From RGIG1959 sp045637645 (lineage in GTDB: Bacteria; Bacillota; Clostridia; Oscillospirales; Acutalibacteraceae): a stretch of DNA of 50,624 bases. The stretch lies in the NCBI GenBank assembly GCA_045637645.1, contig JAZTZV010000018.1:1-50624 (forward strand), read 5' to 3'. Of the stretch, positions 9,238-19,500 are shown piece by piece. Under the pieces are notes generated by a model. That model saw nothing but the letters and a program-made list of their open reading frames with translations. It did no database searches and had not been told where the DNA came from. Made by a program: the position numbers and the translations under genes. Positions within the stretch are counted from its first letter, which is position 1, and each line of letters starts with the position of its first letter.

Positions 9238-9266
9238 ATGATAAACCTAAAAAATTAATTTGTCAA
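9238..9266 (-). promoter_or_regulatory. promoter of the aromatic operon
   Basis: A consensus TTGACA (9261-9266) and TATCAT (9238-9243) with an exact 17-nt spacer, about 37 nt before the leader peptide start. Confidence 0.85.
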
Positions 9267-9277
9267 GCACTAACTTT

Positions 9278-10336
9278 TTATTGATACGCAATCTCCGACT
9301 CATAGCCTGCCGACACCACGCAAAGATACACCTTGCCCTCGCCGATGGCGAGCGTCGAACCGTCCTTTTCGTTCATCGTGAAGCCGTCGGCACTGCGTGT
9401 CCAATCGAAGCGGCGCATCACACCCTTCGAGAACACATAGCCTTCGCCGCTTTGGAGATAAAAATCGATGGTGGTATCGTTTTCCCAGTATTGATCGGTG
9501 TAGAGCACCAACACCGTCGTGGGGCAGATTTGCATGCCGCTGCTGTCAGCGTGCGGCGTTTTCGAGGAGCCGTTGGTTTTGGTGTACACGCCCGTCTCGC
9601 TGTTGTAGGTGAAGCCGATCGTTTGCGCACCCGACATCATCACGCTGACGTCGGTCGCCGACTCGCCGCTTTGCTCGCCGAACGTCCACGGGATCTCGCG
9701 CGTCGGCACGATCGAATCGCCGCGATCCGCCAAATATTTCGTCAGCTTCTCGCCGCTTGTGCGCAGACGGTATTCATAGTCATGCGTATACTCGTTGTCG
9801 CGCCAGGAATAGGTGCCGCCGCTTTCGCCCGCGTTCACGTCGAGATCCGCCGTGTCGGAGGACGCAAGATAGTCAAGCGCCGTGTAACTGCCGCCCGCAT
9901 GCACGTAACCGAGTCCGAGTGCTTCCGCAACCTTGACAAAGGGCGTACGCGCCGAACGGACGGGGCCGATCGCCGCCGGCACACGCTCGGTGTTGGCAAA
10001 AACCGCCATCATACGCGTGATGCCGCCTTCGGTTTCGGCTTCCATCCACATGTCCGCCGCGCCGAGTCCGATTTGCTCGCTTTGGATGAAATCGTTGTTG
10101 GCGATCATGACGCCGACGGGGCGTTGCAACGTCGTTTCGTTCATATCCGACACACCCGTGATGATGTTCTCCGAGATCGGCGCAGGAGCCGTCGTCGCAA
10201 CCGTGGTGGTCGTATTGCCGTCATCGGCAGGCGGTACGGTAACATCCAGTCCTGCAGGAGTTTCGTTGCACGCCGAAAGCGTCAACAGCATTGCCGACGC
10301 TGTCGCGGCACAAAGAACGCGGTAAACATGTTTCAT
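9278..10336 (-). CDS. DUF3048 lipoprotein (YerB-like)
   Basis: A predicted lipoprotein of 352 residues with an N-terminal signal sequence ending in a lipobox (LTLSAC), then a Thr/Pro-rich linker. The body matches the DUF3048 pattern: RPVGVMIANN, an ADMWMEAETEGGITRMMAVF segment, then GPVRSARTPFVKVAEALG and a C-terminal beta-rich half. Its function is unknown; B. subtilis YerB is the best-known relative. The ATG at 10336 starts a proper signal peptide, and no start further upstream does. It is monocistronic: its own promoter lies upstream, and the next gene on this strand has an independent promoter. Confidence 0.85.
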   Translation of the reverse strand: MKHVYRVLCAATASAMLLTLSACNETPAGLDVTVPPADDGNTTTTVATTAPAPISENIITGVSDMNETTLQRPVGVMIANNDFIQSEQIGLGAADMWMEAETEGGITRMMAVFANTERVPAAIGPVRSARTPFVKVAEALGLGYVHAGGSYTALDYLASSDTADLDVNAGESGGTYSWRDNEYTHDYEYRLRTSGEKLTKYLADRGDSIVPTREIPWTFGEQSGESATDVSVMMSGAQTIGFTYNSETGVYTKTNGSSKTPHADSSGMQICPTTVLVLYTDQYWENDTTIDFYLQSGEGYVFSKGVMRRFDWTRSADGFTMNEKDGSTLAIGEGKVYLCVVSAGYESEIAYQ

Positions 10337-10376
10337 AAGAGGAATCCCCCGAAATTTCATAATAATGGATAGATAT

Positions 10377-10405
10377 AGTATACTCCATTTTCGTTCGTTT
10401 TGCAA
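10377..10405 (-). promoter_or_regulatory. promoter of the DUF3048 gene
   Basis: TTGCAA (10400-10405) and TATACT (10377-10382) with a 17-nt spacer, about 40 nt before the ATG. Confidence 0.7.
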
Positions 10406-10438
10406 TCCCCAAATGTTCCCTATTGACCCGAAAAATGA

Positions 10439-10467
10439 TTGACAAACGCCGCCGCTTGCGGTAGACT
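10439..10467 (+). promoter_or_regulatory. promoter of tRNA-Arg
   Basis: TTGACA (10439-10444) and TAGACT (10462-10467), 17-nt spacer, ending 14 nt before the tRNA. Confidence 0.8.
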
Positions 10468-10481
10468 GGTAAACGATATAT

Positions 10482-10558
10482 GCATCCGTAGCTCAGCAGG
10501 ATAGAGCGTCCGCCTCCTAAGCGGAAGGTCGGGGATTCGAATTCCTTCGGATGCGCCA
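10482..10558 (+). tRNA. tRNA-Arg (anticodon CCU)
   Basis: A full cloverleaf can be drawn. The acceptor stem GCATCCG pairs with CGGATGC. The D-arm is GCTC...GAGC. The anticodon stem TCCGC/GCGGA encloses the loop CTCCTAA, with anticodon CCT. The T-arm has TTCGAAT in the loop and two G-T pairs in its stem. CCA is encoded. It reads AGG codons. The gene is flanked by its own promoter and a short terminator. Confidence 0.95.
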
Positions 10559-10562
10559 AAAA

Positions 10563-10590
10563 CCGTCTCGAAAGAGGCGGATTTATTTTA
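10563..10590 (+). terminator. tRNA-Arg terminator
   Basis: A stem CCGTCTC/GAGGCGG (one G-T pair) with a GAAA loop, followed by ATTTATTTTA. Confidence 0.7.
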
Positions 10591-10624
10591 CCTAAAACCG
10601 CATAAACAAAGGGGTTTTCCGTAT

Positions 10625-10812
10625 TAGCTCCCCTCTGACGAGGGAAGATTCCCCCGCTAACGGGGAAAATGTCCGCTTTGCGGACAAAAGGGGCGCGGGC
10701 TCGGCAGGGCTGTCAGCGAAGCTGACGGAGGGAGAGATTTTTGTTTTTCGCTTTTTCTCTCCCTCCGTCTTTTGCTACGCAAAATCCACCTCCCTCATCA
10801 GAGGGAGGCGCT
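10625..10812. repeat. palindromic intergenic repeat element (MITE/BIME-like)
   Basis: About 190 bp with imperfect inverted ends: a CTCCCCTCTGACGAGGGA-like left end and its counterpart AGCGCCTCCCTCTGATGAGG read on the minus strand. Internal hairpins include GTCAGC-GAA-GCTGAC and the arms GGAGGGAGAG (10727-10736) and CTCTCCCTCC (10757-10766). It contains no coding potential. From memory, similar elements with CTCCCTCTGA ends are common between genes of gut clostridia. This is the only copy in the window, so the repeat status rests on structure, not recurrence. Confidence 0.6.
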
Positions 10813-10939
10813 TTTTCTTGCTAATTACGATTAACAGAAAATCCGTGTTTTGCTAATCGCCTGCTAATCGAATTTTTAGCAAAATCCTGCTAATTTGCAC
10901 AGGCGTATGTTCCATCCATAGACTTTTTCTCAAAATTTA

Positions 10940-10968
10940 TTGTATTCTATTGCAAATTGTGGTAAACT
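10940..10968 (+). promoter_or_regulatory. promoter candidate at the start of the AT-rich islet
   Basis: TTGTAT (10940-10945) and TAAACT (10963-10968) with a 17-nt spacer. The next supported gene begins at 11259, so the leader would be long. The stretch 10813-11258 is AT-rich. It holds several GCTAAT repeats at 10820-10900 and a poorly supported frame (about 11070-11240) encoding one hydrophobic segment without a ribosome site. I see no convincing gene in it. Confidence 0.45.
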
Positions 10969-11258
10969 GATAGAGCCAAACCAACTGAATAATGCAGAAA
11001 GTGTAATGTTTTCAACGGAAGCATTATGCTCTTTTCGTCGTACCAACAAATCAGAATTTGATAAAAATGCAAATTCCGATTCTGTTGGTGCGTTTATACG
11101 CTTTCTGCGGAGTTGGTTTGGCGACTATCGGAGTTTGCGTTTTTTGTGCGGTTACTTCGGTAGCCGCACTTTTTATTTGGGGAAATAAAAAGAATTTGAG
11201 GAAAGGAGAATGTTGGCAACGTTTATCCCCGGAACATTAAAATAAAGGGGTTTTATCT

Positions 11259-11642
11259 ATGTCTATTAACGATTTATTGAATAGTGATTTTCTAATTCCC
11301 GCGGTTTTTATTGTTTTTATTATCATATTGATCGGTGTAATACCTGCCGCAATTTCTGCGTTTAAAAAAAGCAATAACGAATTATTCGGAGATAACGAGG
11401 TTGGCGAAGTAAAAGAAGAAAGAAATGCTACGATTTTGGTTAAGAGAACGGCACCTCATCCTATGATAACGAGCGCAACGATCAATCTGATTGTGTTTGA
11501 GTTGGAAAACGGAACACGGGTTGAATTAGCAATTAAAGATTTAAATGCAAATGCTACTATGGTTGAGGGTGACTGCGGCACGCTGAAATATCAAGGACGA
11601 AAATTCATCTCTTTTACAAGGAAAAATCGCGATGAAGCGTAA
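11259..11642 (+). CDS. small membrane-anchored protein, DUF2500-like
   Basis: A protein of 127 residues. One transmembrane helix at about residues 12-32 is followed by a soluble domain whose pattern resembles DUF2500: an ATILVKRT strand, a strand with the FELENGTRVEL pattern, then EGDCGTLKYQGRKFISF at the end. Function unknown. The start ATG follows AAGGGG. Codon use is clearly more AT-rich than in the flanking genes, which suggests recent acquisition. The last 11 nt overlap the next gene, so the two are probably co-translated. Confidence 0.7.
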   Translation: MSINDLLNSDFLIPAVFIVFIIILIGVIPAAISAFKKSNNELFGDNEVGEVKEERNATILVKRTAPHPMITSATINLIVFELENGTRVELAIKDLNANATMVEGDCGTLKYQGRKFISFTRKNRDEA

Positions 11643-11910
11643 TATTGTAGTTTTAACACTCATAGTATGTGTTTTGGTAATTATGTGTGTAAGCTGTGCA
11701 AAAGAATTCACCGAAACAACCAAGCAGCCGATTTGTGCAAAATGCGGTGGTGTTGCAACTACAACTTTAACAGGGCTCGGCGATACACTAATAGACCATG
11801 GCATTTCTTTGGATAAATGCCAAGAAATCTCTTCCGGTTTATATTCTGCAGCTGTATGTGATGACTGTTGCGGCCTCGTGGCAGAGGTCAAACCCGCTCC
11901 TAAATTTTGA
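11632..11910 (+). CDS. small lipoprotein with two Cys pairs
   Basis: A protein of 92 residues with a hydrophobic N-terminal signal ending in a lipobox-like VSC at about residue 22. The mature part contains CAKCGG and a later CDDC, which could bind a metal or form disulfides. I do not recognise the family. It overlaps the DUF2500-like gene by 11 nt and shares its AT-rich base composition. The region from its stop to 12072 holds only the hairpin listed separately. Confidence 0.6.
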   Translation: MKRNIVVLTLIVCVLVIMCVSCAKEFTETTKQPICAKCGGVATTTLTGLGDTLIDHGISLDKCQEISSGLYSAAVCDDCCGLVAEVKPAPKF

Positions 11911-12001
11911 GGAGATGCATTTTTTATAACAGTCAATGAAAGTCTTACAACAAAACAACATTCTACACTTTTCTTTCATACAGCATTCCTTTAAATACCG
12001 A

Positions 12002-12046
12002 AATTCCCTCCTGCGGCAGTGTTTTCACGCTTCCACAGGAGGGAAT
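12002..12046. terminator. hairpin between converging genes
   Basis: An 11-bp stem ATTCCCTCCTG (12003-12013) and CAGGAGGGAAT (12036-12046) with a 22-nt loop. It lies between the plus-strand lipoprotein gene and the minus-strand hydrolase gene and could terminate both. Flanking T-runs are short. Confidence 0.55.
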
Positions 12047-12071
12047 CTTTCTTGTATCCGTCTGTTACATC

Positions 12072-13430
12072 TTATTGAAACACGAGCCAATCTTCGCAAG
12101 CTGCCGCCATATCGGCTTTAGCGACCGTTGCGTCGCGGTCGGAACCGACCTCAAACGATTGGTGACTGTAAAACGCAACACCGCTCCAATCGAGCGATTT
12201 GGTGAGCGCGATTTGACGCGACATGATGTCGTTGTTGTTCGCCCATTCAACTTTACCCTTCGAGCCCGCCCACGTATCGTCAAGCAAGCCCGTTTTATAC
12301 AGCGCCAAACCCGCGATCATGTCGATTTCGGCTTGACGAGGCAGCGTTTGCCAACGCTCGATGGCTTTGTCAAACGGCGCATACGCATGGTCAAAGCCGA
12401 TATACAGTTGGGGTGCGAGATAGTCAACATAACCGGGGGTCTTCGCCCAAAACGCCGCGTCGGCGTACATATCGTCGTAGTTGGATTCGAAATCGTAGCT
12501 CGGGCTGATGCCGAACACGCAACCCTCGCGGGAATGGCACACTTCATACACCGCGGCAACCAACTCGTTGACCGCGTTGCGACGCCAGTCGCCGATCGAC
12601 ATGCCGTTGCCCGTCGCCGCATAATCCGCCGCCTCGAAATCTTCGGGACCGTCGGCGTTCATTTTATCCGTCGGGTAGAAATAGTCATCGAACTGCACGC
12701 CGTCGATGTCATAATTCTCGACGAGCTCGCGCACGCCGCCGACTACCAAGTCTTGCACGCCGTCATCACTGGGGATATAGTAATAACGATCTTTATAGAA
12801 ATAGGCGTCCAGCTTTGCATTCGTCGTGGAAGAACCGATGCGATACGGATTGACCCACGCGTGAAGTTCCATGCCTTTGGCGTGCGCCGATTGAATCGCG
12901 TACGCAAGCGGATCAAAGCCTGCGTTCAAAAGCGGCTTGGCACGCCAGTTGTAGTTGTACAGCGAAGATTTGTAATATGCGTCGCTGTTGGCACGCACGT
13001 GGAAATACACCACGTTGGTACCGCGATCGGCACAATCCTGCATGCACGCGTCAATGGCGGCTTTCGAGGTGGCGATGTTGCCGGAGCTGAGCATCGACTC
13101 CACTTCCATATACGGCACCCACATCGCACGCGTGGGCGTATTCTCCACACCTTCGATCACCGTTCGCATGATCGAACGCACGTCAAGCGTGTTGAAATTG
13201 CCGTCGGCATTGACATCACCGACCGTCGCGTCGCGACCCGTAAACGCTTGTTGCGCCAAGGTCTTTTTCAAATGCACGCGCGCGTCAATCGTGGTCAATG
13301 TCGTGTCGCCGTCCATGTCACCGATGATGGTCGGAGACACCGCCGCCGCGGTGGCGGGCGACGCCGTCATGCTGAGCAGCATCGTCACAAGCAAGACCGT
13401 CGCCAAACTTGCACTGAGTAATCGTTTCAT
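12072..13430 (-). CDS. secreted GHL10-type glycoside hydrolase with N-terminal dockerin-like repeats
   Basis: A secreted protein of 452 residues. A signal peptide (about 1-29) is followed by two dockerin-like calcium-binding repeats (GDMDGDTTLTTIDARVHLK and GDVNADGNFNTLDVRSIM, about residues 37-94). The TIM-barrel domain then matches the glycosyl hydrolase-like 10 (formerly DUF187) family: WVPYMEVESM, VVYFHVRANSDAYY, ELHAWVNPYR, DGVQFDDYFYP and YVDYLAPQLYIGF. Relatives are thought to act on cell-wall or plant polysaccharides, but the substrate is not evident here. The dockerin sits at the N-terminus, whereas in the two other such proteins of this window it is at the C-terminus. The ATG at 13430 follows AAAAGGAG. 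Confidence 0.88.
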   Translation of the reverse strand: MKRLLSASLATVLLVTMLLSMTASPATAAAVSPTIIGDMDGDTTLTTIDARVHLKKTLAQQAFTGRDATVGDVNADGNFNTLDVRSIMRTVIEGVENTPTRAMWVPYMEVESMLSSGNIATSKAAIDACMQDCADRGTNVVYFHVRANSDAYYKSSLYNYNWRAKPLLNAGFDPLAYAIQSAHAKGMELHAWVNPYRIGSSTTNAKLDAYFYKDRYYYIPSDDGVQDLVVGGVRELVENYDIDGVQFDDYFYPTDKMNADGPEDFEAADYAATGNGMSIGDWRRNAVNELVAAVYEVCHSREGCVFGISPSYDFESNYDDMYADAAFWAKTPGYVDYLAPQLYIGFDHAYAPFDKAIERWQTLPRQAEIDMIAGLALYKTGLLDDTWAGSKGKVEWANNNDIMSRQIALTKSLDWSGVAFYSHQSFEVGSDRDATVAKADMAAACEDWLVFQ

Positions 13431-13465
13431 AAAAACCGACTCCTTTTGATAGTACTTCTATATAT

Positions 13466-13494
13466 AATATACCATATTTTCTGTTGAAACGCAA
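13466..13494 (-). promoter_or_regulatory. promoter of the GHL10 gene
   Basis: TTGCGT (13489-13494) and TATATT (13466-13471), 17-nt spacer, about 35 nt before the ATG. Confidence 0.6.
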
Positions 13495-13512
13495 GAACTC
13501 TCCGTCGCCCCC

Positions 13513-13541
13513 TTGAAACCGCTCGCGCAATCTGCTATACT
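13513..13541 (+). promoter_or_regulatory. promoter of the 2141-residue surface protein gene
   Basis: TTGAAA (13513-13518) and TATACT (13536-13541), 17-nt spacer. It is divergent from the GHL10 promoter, and the two -35 elements are about 20 nt apart. Confidence 0.7.
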
Positions 13542-13588
13542 ACTTATAAACCTAAACGGAGAATCCACCGAAAGGAAGCGAGTTTGTT

Positions 13589-16500
13589 ATGACCAAACGC
13601 TCATTCACCATGCGTGCGTGTTCGGTGATGCTGACGCTGTTCATGCTCATCACCTTGATCGCACCCATCATTCCGACGGCGGCCGCGGATACCGCCCCCA
13701 AGGGCAACGGCAAAAAAGCCAGCGTATCCACGGCGGCACAGCTCGAAGCCGCTTTGAAAAGCGAAACCGAATTCATCCGCATCACCGCGGATTTTGAATT
13801 GGATCGCACGTTTTACGTCAGCGGCGTCACCACCATCTACTCCAAAGAAGCGCACACGCTCAAACGTGCGGCGCGCTTTGGCGGCGATTTGTTCGTTATC
13901 GGCGAAGACGCAAGCGGCAACAACGCGTTGCTCGGCGGCGCGAATGCGGTGCTGACGCTCGGCGATCCCGATTCCGACAAGGAAAACCTGTTGGTTTTGG
14001 ACGGTAACAAGGACGCCATGAAAAAAGACGTTGTCGGTACGGTGCTGTTTGTCTGCAACAGCTCTTACGTCAATTTGTACGACAACGTCACCATTCAAAA
14101 TGCCCACAAAGTCGGCAACAAAAAGACTCGCACCGAGGACTATTGCCTGTCCTACCCCGACCGCATCGGCGGTGCGGCGGCGATCATCGCCGAAGGCACG
14201 CTCAACATGTACGGCGGTAATCTGCGCAACAACTCCGCAAACGAAGAAGGCAACACCGGCGACGACGAAGTCGACCGTTATGCGGCTCTCGGCGGCGCGA
14301 TCTACAATTACAGCAACCTCAATCTCTACGGCGGCGTCATCGAAAACAACCATGCCGCACGCGGCGGTGCGATCTACAACTACCGCACACTCAACATGAT
14401 GGGCACTACCCTGCGCGGCAACACCGCCCAAATGCACGGCGGCGCCGTGTATCAAGCGGGCTCGCAATATGCCCAGCTTCGCATCGGCGAACACGGCGAC
14501 ACGCGCGGCGACGCGGTGCTGTTTGAAAACAACTACGCAAGCAAAAACGGCGGTGCTATATACAGCTACACGCACACCTCCATGGTGATCTACGGCCGCA
14601 CCACCTTCCTGCAAAACCACGCGGCAGGCGGCAACGGCGGCGCGATCTGCACCTACAGCGGTGTCAATGTCAGCAACGCGACCTTCCGTCAAAACATCGC
14701 CGCAACACGCGGTGCGGGCGTTTACATTTCCAACAGCGACAACGAACTGACCACTCGCGTTTCGCAATTTGCAGGTTCGCTGTTTGAAGAAAACGAAGCG
14801 TCCAACGGCGCGGCGATCACGCTGTTTGCCTCCGACACCACCATCAAAGAAGGCGGCAAAGCCATTGTGGATCATTGCGACTTCGTGAACAACCGCGCGG
14901 TCACGCAACCCGAAAACACAAGTGAGACCGATTTCGTCGGCGGTGCGATGTACATCTCGCGTAAGAGTACGCTGACAATGAACGCCTCCACCTTCCAAGG
15001 CAACACCGCCCAAACCGAAGGCGGCGCACTTTATGTCACGGGCGGCAGCAAGGTTGACATCACCGCCACCGCCTTCACCGCCAACGAAGCAGTCGCCTCA
15101 GGCAGCTACGGCGGTGCGATCACCGTGAGAAGCTCGACCCTCACGCTGACCGACAGTTCGTTTGACGGGAACAAAGCGGCGAAAAACGGCGGTGCTTTGT
15201 ACATCGCGTACGTCGAAAGCAGTTCCTCCGACGCCGACGTCACGATCACAAACTCCGACTTCACAAACAACACCGCCGACAGCTACGGCGGCGCGATCTA
15301 TTCCACCACGCACGTCGATAACAGCAAAGCGATCGTTCTCGATGTGCGCGATTCCGCGTTCGAAGCGAACGCCGCACTCAAGGGCGGCGCGGTGTATCTG
15401 ACCTCCGGCACCGATGCCTACATGAACAACGTGCAATTCACCGACAACACCAATACCACCGTTGACCACGACACCAAAAAGGATTTCAACGGCGGCGCTT
15501 TGTATTTGAGCGAAAGCACCGTTGAAATCAACGGCGCGACCTTCAGCGGTAACACCGCCGCGTACAACGGCGGCGCGATCGGTGCCTATTCGGACAGCCA
15601 CGCGATCCTCAACAACATCACCGCCACCGCCAACGCGGCGAGCAACGCGGGCGGCTTCCTGTACAACAGCGGCTCGGTTTGCGATGTATACAACAGCAAT
15701 CTCACCGAAAACACCGCCCAAAAAACAGGCGGCGCCATGTCGCTTCACAGCGAAGGCACCACCAACGTGTACGCCACCACTTTCAAAGGGAATACCGCGG
15801 TGTCGCACGGCGGCGCGGTGTATGTCTACACAGGTGCTTCCAACACCTTGATGCAAGACTGTACCTTCCTTGAAAACGTGTCCGAAGCCTACGGCGGCGC
15901 GGTGTACGCTTCCAACGCAAGTCTTTTGCAAATGTACAATACCGTCGCAAAACACAACCAAGCCGGCAGCGGCGGCGTGTTGTACGAAACCACGACGGAC
16001 ACCGTCGTCACGATCAACGGCTTGACGGTCGCGGGCAATACCGCCACCGATGCCGGCCCGATCATTTTCGGCAACACCACCAAAGCTAAACTCTATCTGA
16101 ACAAAACGGCGTTTGTCGACGAGGATCAAACCGCCCCGCTCGACGACGCATATTGGGCGTCCGCCATTGTCAACAAACTGACCGTTGCGGACGAAAACGG
16201 CACGATCCCGTCCTATACCCCCTATACCGACGAAACGCCGACATCCCCCGCAACCTCCAAAAAGAAACCCGTTTCGGTGCAAGACGTGCTGTCGCTCGGA
16301 CAACATTCCAGCGACGCGGCGATCGACGATGTGTACGGTGGCTTCCGCCGTCAAGACAACAGCTCGAACTTCATGAGCCGCAACACCACCTATTTCAACA
16401 ACATCAACGGCAACACCGTGTCGGTCGACACATTTGTCTACTATCCCTACCACAAAGCGAACAACACCAACGTCGGCGAAGGCTTGCTGATTTATCAAGC

Positions 16501-19500
16501 ACTTCTCTACAAGCAAGCGCATCCGAACGAAGAGGTGTCCATCGACATCTCCTCCTTCCGCTTCTCTATCGAAGCCGCCGTCAACATCAACCGCAACAGC
16601 CGCTATTTCGGCTATATGCGCAACCTGATCGGTCAGGACTACGACGAATACGGCTTCGTACGCGTGTCCTATTTGCTCATCACAGCGGCCAAAATGGGCA
16701 TCCACGTCAATGTGATCGGTCAGCTCGACGGTTATCCCATTTCGTCCGTCGACCCGACGCTCAAGCAATATTTCAAAAATCAACTGAACGATCCCTGTGA
16801 CCCGAGCTATGTGAAAAACGGCGTCATCGGCGATTATCTCACCTTCCGCTACTGCTACTGGACGTCGTACAACGACAACGACGCCACCGACATGATGCAC
16901 ACTAAAATGTGCGCCGTCTCTCACTATTTGGATATGAACGGCGAGGTACACCGCAACGCGGTTTGGAGCTCGAGCGCCAACCTCGACGGCATCGAAAAGA
17001 ACGGTCAAAACGGCAACAGCAAGGTGCAAACCGCCTCCATTGTGTCCGACCACGAACAGTTGTACCGCACCGCTTCCAACTACCTGCGTTTGATCACGCA
17101 ATATTGCGGACAAGAAGATGTGTATGTGTTCCGCGATCTGGTCAACCGCCGCTCCACCGAGCAAATCGATTTGATCTTGGCGGGCAAGGGCAACACCATC
17201 CCGAAGGATGAGCAAATCGTCTATCTCGGCACCGACACCGACGATGTCTTTGAACTGTATTTCGCTCCCTTCGGCGGTTCTTCGGTCGTGTGGGACGAGA
17301 CCTATAACCCCTACTGCAAATACCTGCGCAAGCTGTACAATTCGGATGACTACATCCTGTTCACTTGGAACAACGCCAACTACAACAGCACGTTCTCGCT
17401 CGGAAAGCAAATGGAAACCTTCATCGAAGAGGCATTCCACCAAAACAAAGATCCGCGCAACAAGATCTATTTGAACTTGGAGGACTACGACGGCAGCGCC
17501 TTTAAAGATTTGGTTGTCGGCAAGGACATCGGCTTTGCGTCGTTCAATCAACTCGACTTCGGCAAGGTTCATAACAAAGACCTGCAACTGTCGTATGGTG
17601 AAAACGGCAAACGCCACTATGTGACGATGCTCAACTCCATGAACATCCACGGCGGCTCGATGTATTACCAATCCAACTTCATGCTCGTCATCAAAGAAAC
17701 CGCCTGTACCACCGACAGCGTGTTCTACACCGTTGCGGACTTGACGGCCGTCGGCGTTGCGGACACCGTTGCCACCGACACGACCACGCTCGGTCGCGAA
17801 TTCTCGAAATCCGACCGCGTGACGCTCGGCGACCTCGACAAAGCCGTTCACACCGTTGAAGCGGTCGTGCAACTTCCCAAATCGTTCAGCGGTCGCGGCG
17901 GTGTCATCGTCGGCAACTACAACAACGGCACAGGCAACCAGCTCAACCTCGAGATTTACGACGGCGGTAAGGTGCGCTTGTTCTTCAACAACGGCTCGCA
18001 AAAAGAATCCTGCATCTTCAATAAGGATATCCGCTCGAACACTCCCGTCCATCTGGCGGTGACCGTGAAAGACCGCAGCGCCACCTTGTACCTCAACGGC
18101 GAACGTGCGGAAACCCGCTCGCTGTCCGCGTCGTATAAAGGCGCACAACAAGGCTTCTGCGTCGGCGGCGATCGCCGCGACGGCAACACCTGCTACTTCA
18201 ACGGCACGATATATTCCGTCGCCCTGTTTGACGATGTGCGTACCGCCGACGAGATTCGTGCGGATGCTGTCGCCGTGCCGCAAAACGCAAGCGGTCTCCT
18301 GCGCACGATGCACTTCAGCACCGATCCTATCGACTACACCTCGGTGCAACTCGCGGGTCGCACCTTCTCGGCGAAGAAATATTACGCCGTCAACACCCTG
18401 CCCGCTTCTCCGCACACGATCGAAGCGGTCGTGCAGGTTCCCAAAACGATGAGCGGACGCGCGGGCGTCATCGTCGGTAACTACAACAACGGCACCTCGG
18501 GTCAATTGAACCTCGAAATCTACGAGGGCGGCAAAGTTCGCTTGTTCTTCTACAACAACGGCAAGAAAACCGCGCACGTGTTCAAAAAGGACATCCGTTC
18601 CTCCACGCCGACGCACCTCGCCGTCACCGTGCAAAACCGCGAAGCCTCGCTCTATGTCAACGGTGAATTGACCGAAACCGTGACACTCGCCAACGCCTTC
18701 AAAGGCGCAACGCAAATGTACCGCATCGGCGGCGACCGCCGTGCGGGCAACACCCAATATTTCAAGGGCACGATCTATCAAGTGAACATGTTCCGCGATG
18801 TGCGCACGGCGGCTGAAATCAAGCAAGACTGCATCTGGCTTGACGAAAACGCTTCGCAACTGTTGTATTCTCGCCGTTTCACAAGCAACACGGCATACGC
18901 CGCTCCCAAAATCAACGGTCGTGAATTCACCGCTCAAACCTCTCACATGATCGGTGATCTGTCCGCCGCCCCCTACACCATCGAAGCGACGGTGCAAGTC
19001 CCGAAAACCGTGAGCGGACGCGCGGGCGTCATTGTCGGCAACTACACAAACGGCGGCTCGGGTCAATTGAACCTCGAAATCTACGAAGGCGGTAAGGTGC
19101 GTCTGTTCTTCCACAACGGTTCGAAAAAGGTCACCTGCCTGTTCTCGAAGGATATTCGCTCGGACAACGCCACGCATCTCGCCGTGACCGTGAACGGTAA
19201 GACCGCGACGCTCTATGTCAACGGCAAAAAAATTGAAAGCAAAACACTCAGTGCCACTTACAAAACCGTCAAGGGCGGCTTCAAGATCGGCGGCGATAAC
19301 CGCGCAACCAATACCCAATATTTCAAGGGCACGATCTATTCCGTCAGCTTGTTCAGCGATGTGCGTTCCGCCGCTGAGATCAAGCACGACATGACCTTTG
19401 TTCCGACCACCGCGTCGGCGCTGCTGTACACCACCATGTTCAGTGCCAACGCCCCGACCTATCGTTCGGGTTCGTTGGCGGGCGGCACCTTCTCCGCCGT

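Noticed and set aside
9020..9266. T-box riboswitch before aroF
   Set aside because: I looked for the conserved T-box sequence with an antiterminator bulge and a specifier stem and found neither. The short leader and Phe/Tyr-rich ORF fit peptide-mediated attenuation better.
10940..11240. Two short plus-strand frames at the start of the AT-rich islet
   Set aside because: The first begins inside the likely promoter, neither has a ribosome site, and neither shows a recognisable domain. At best one encodes a hydrophobic relic.
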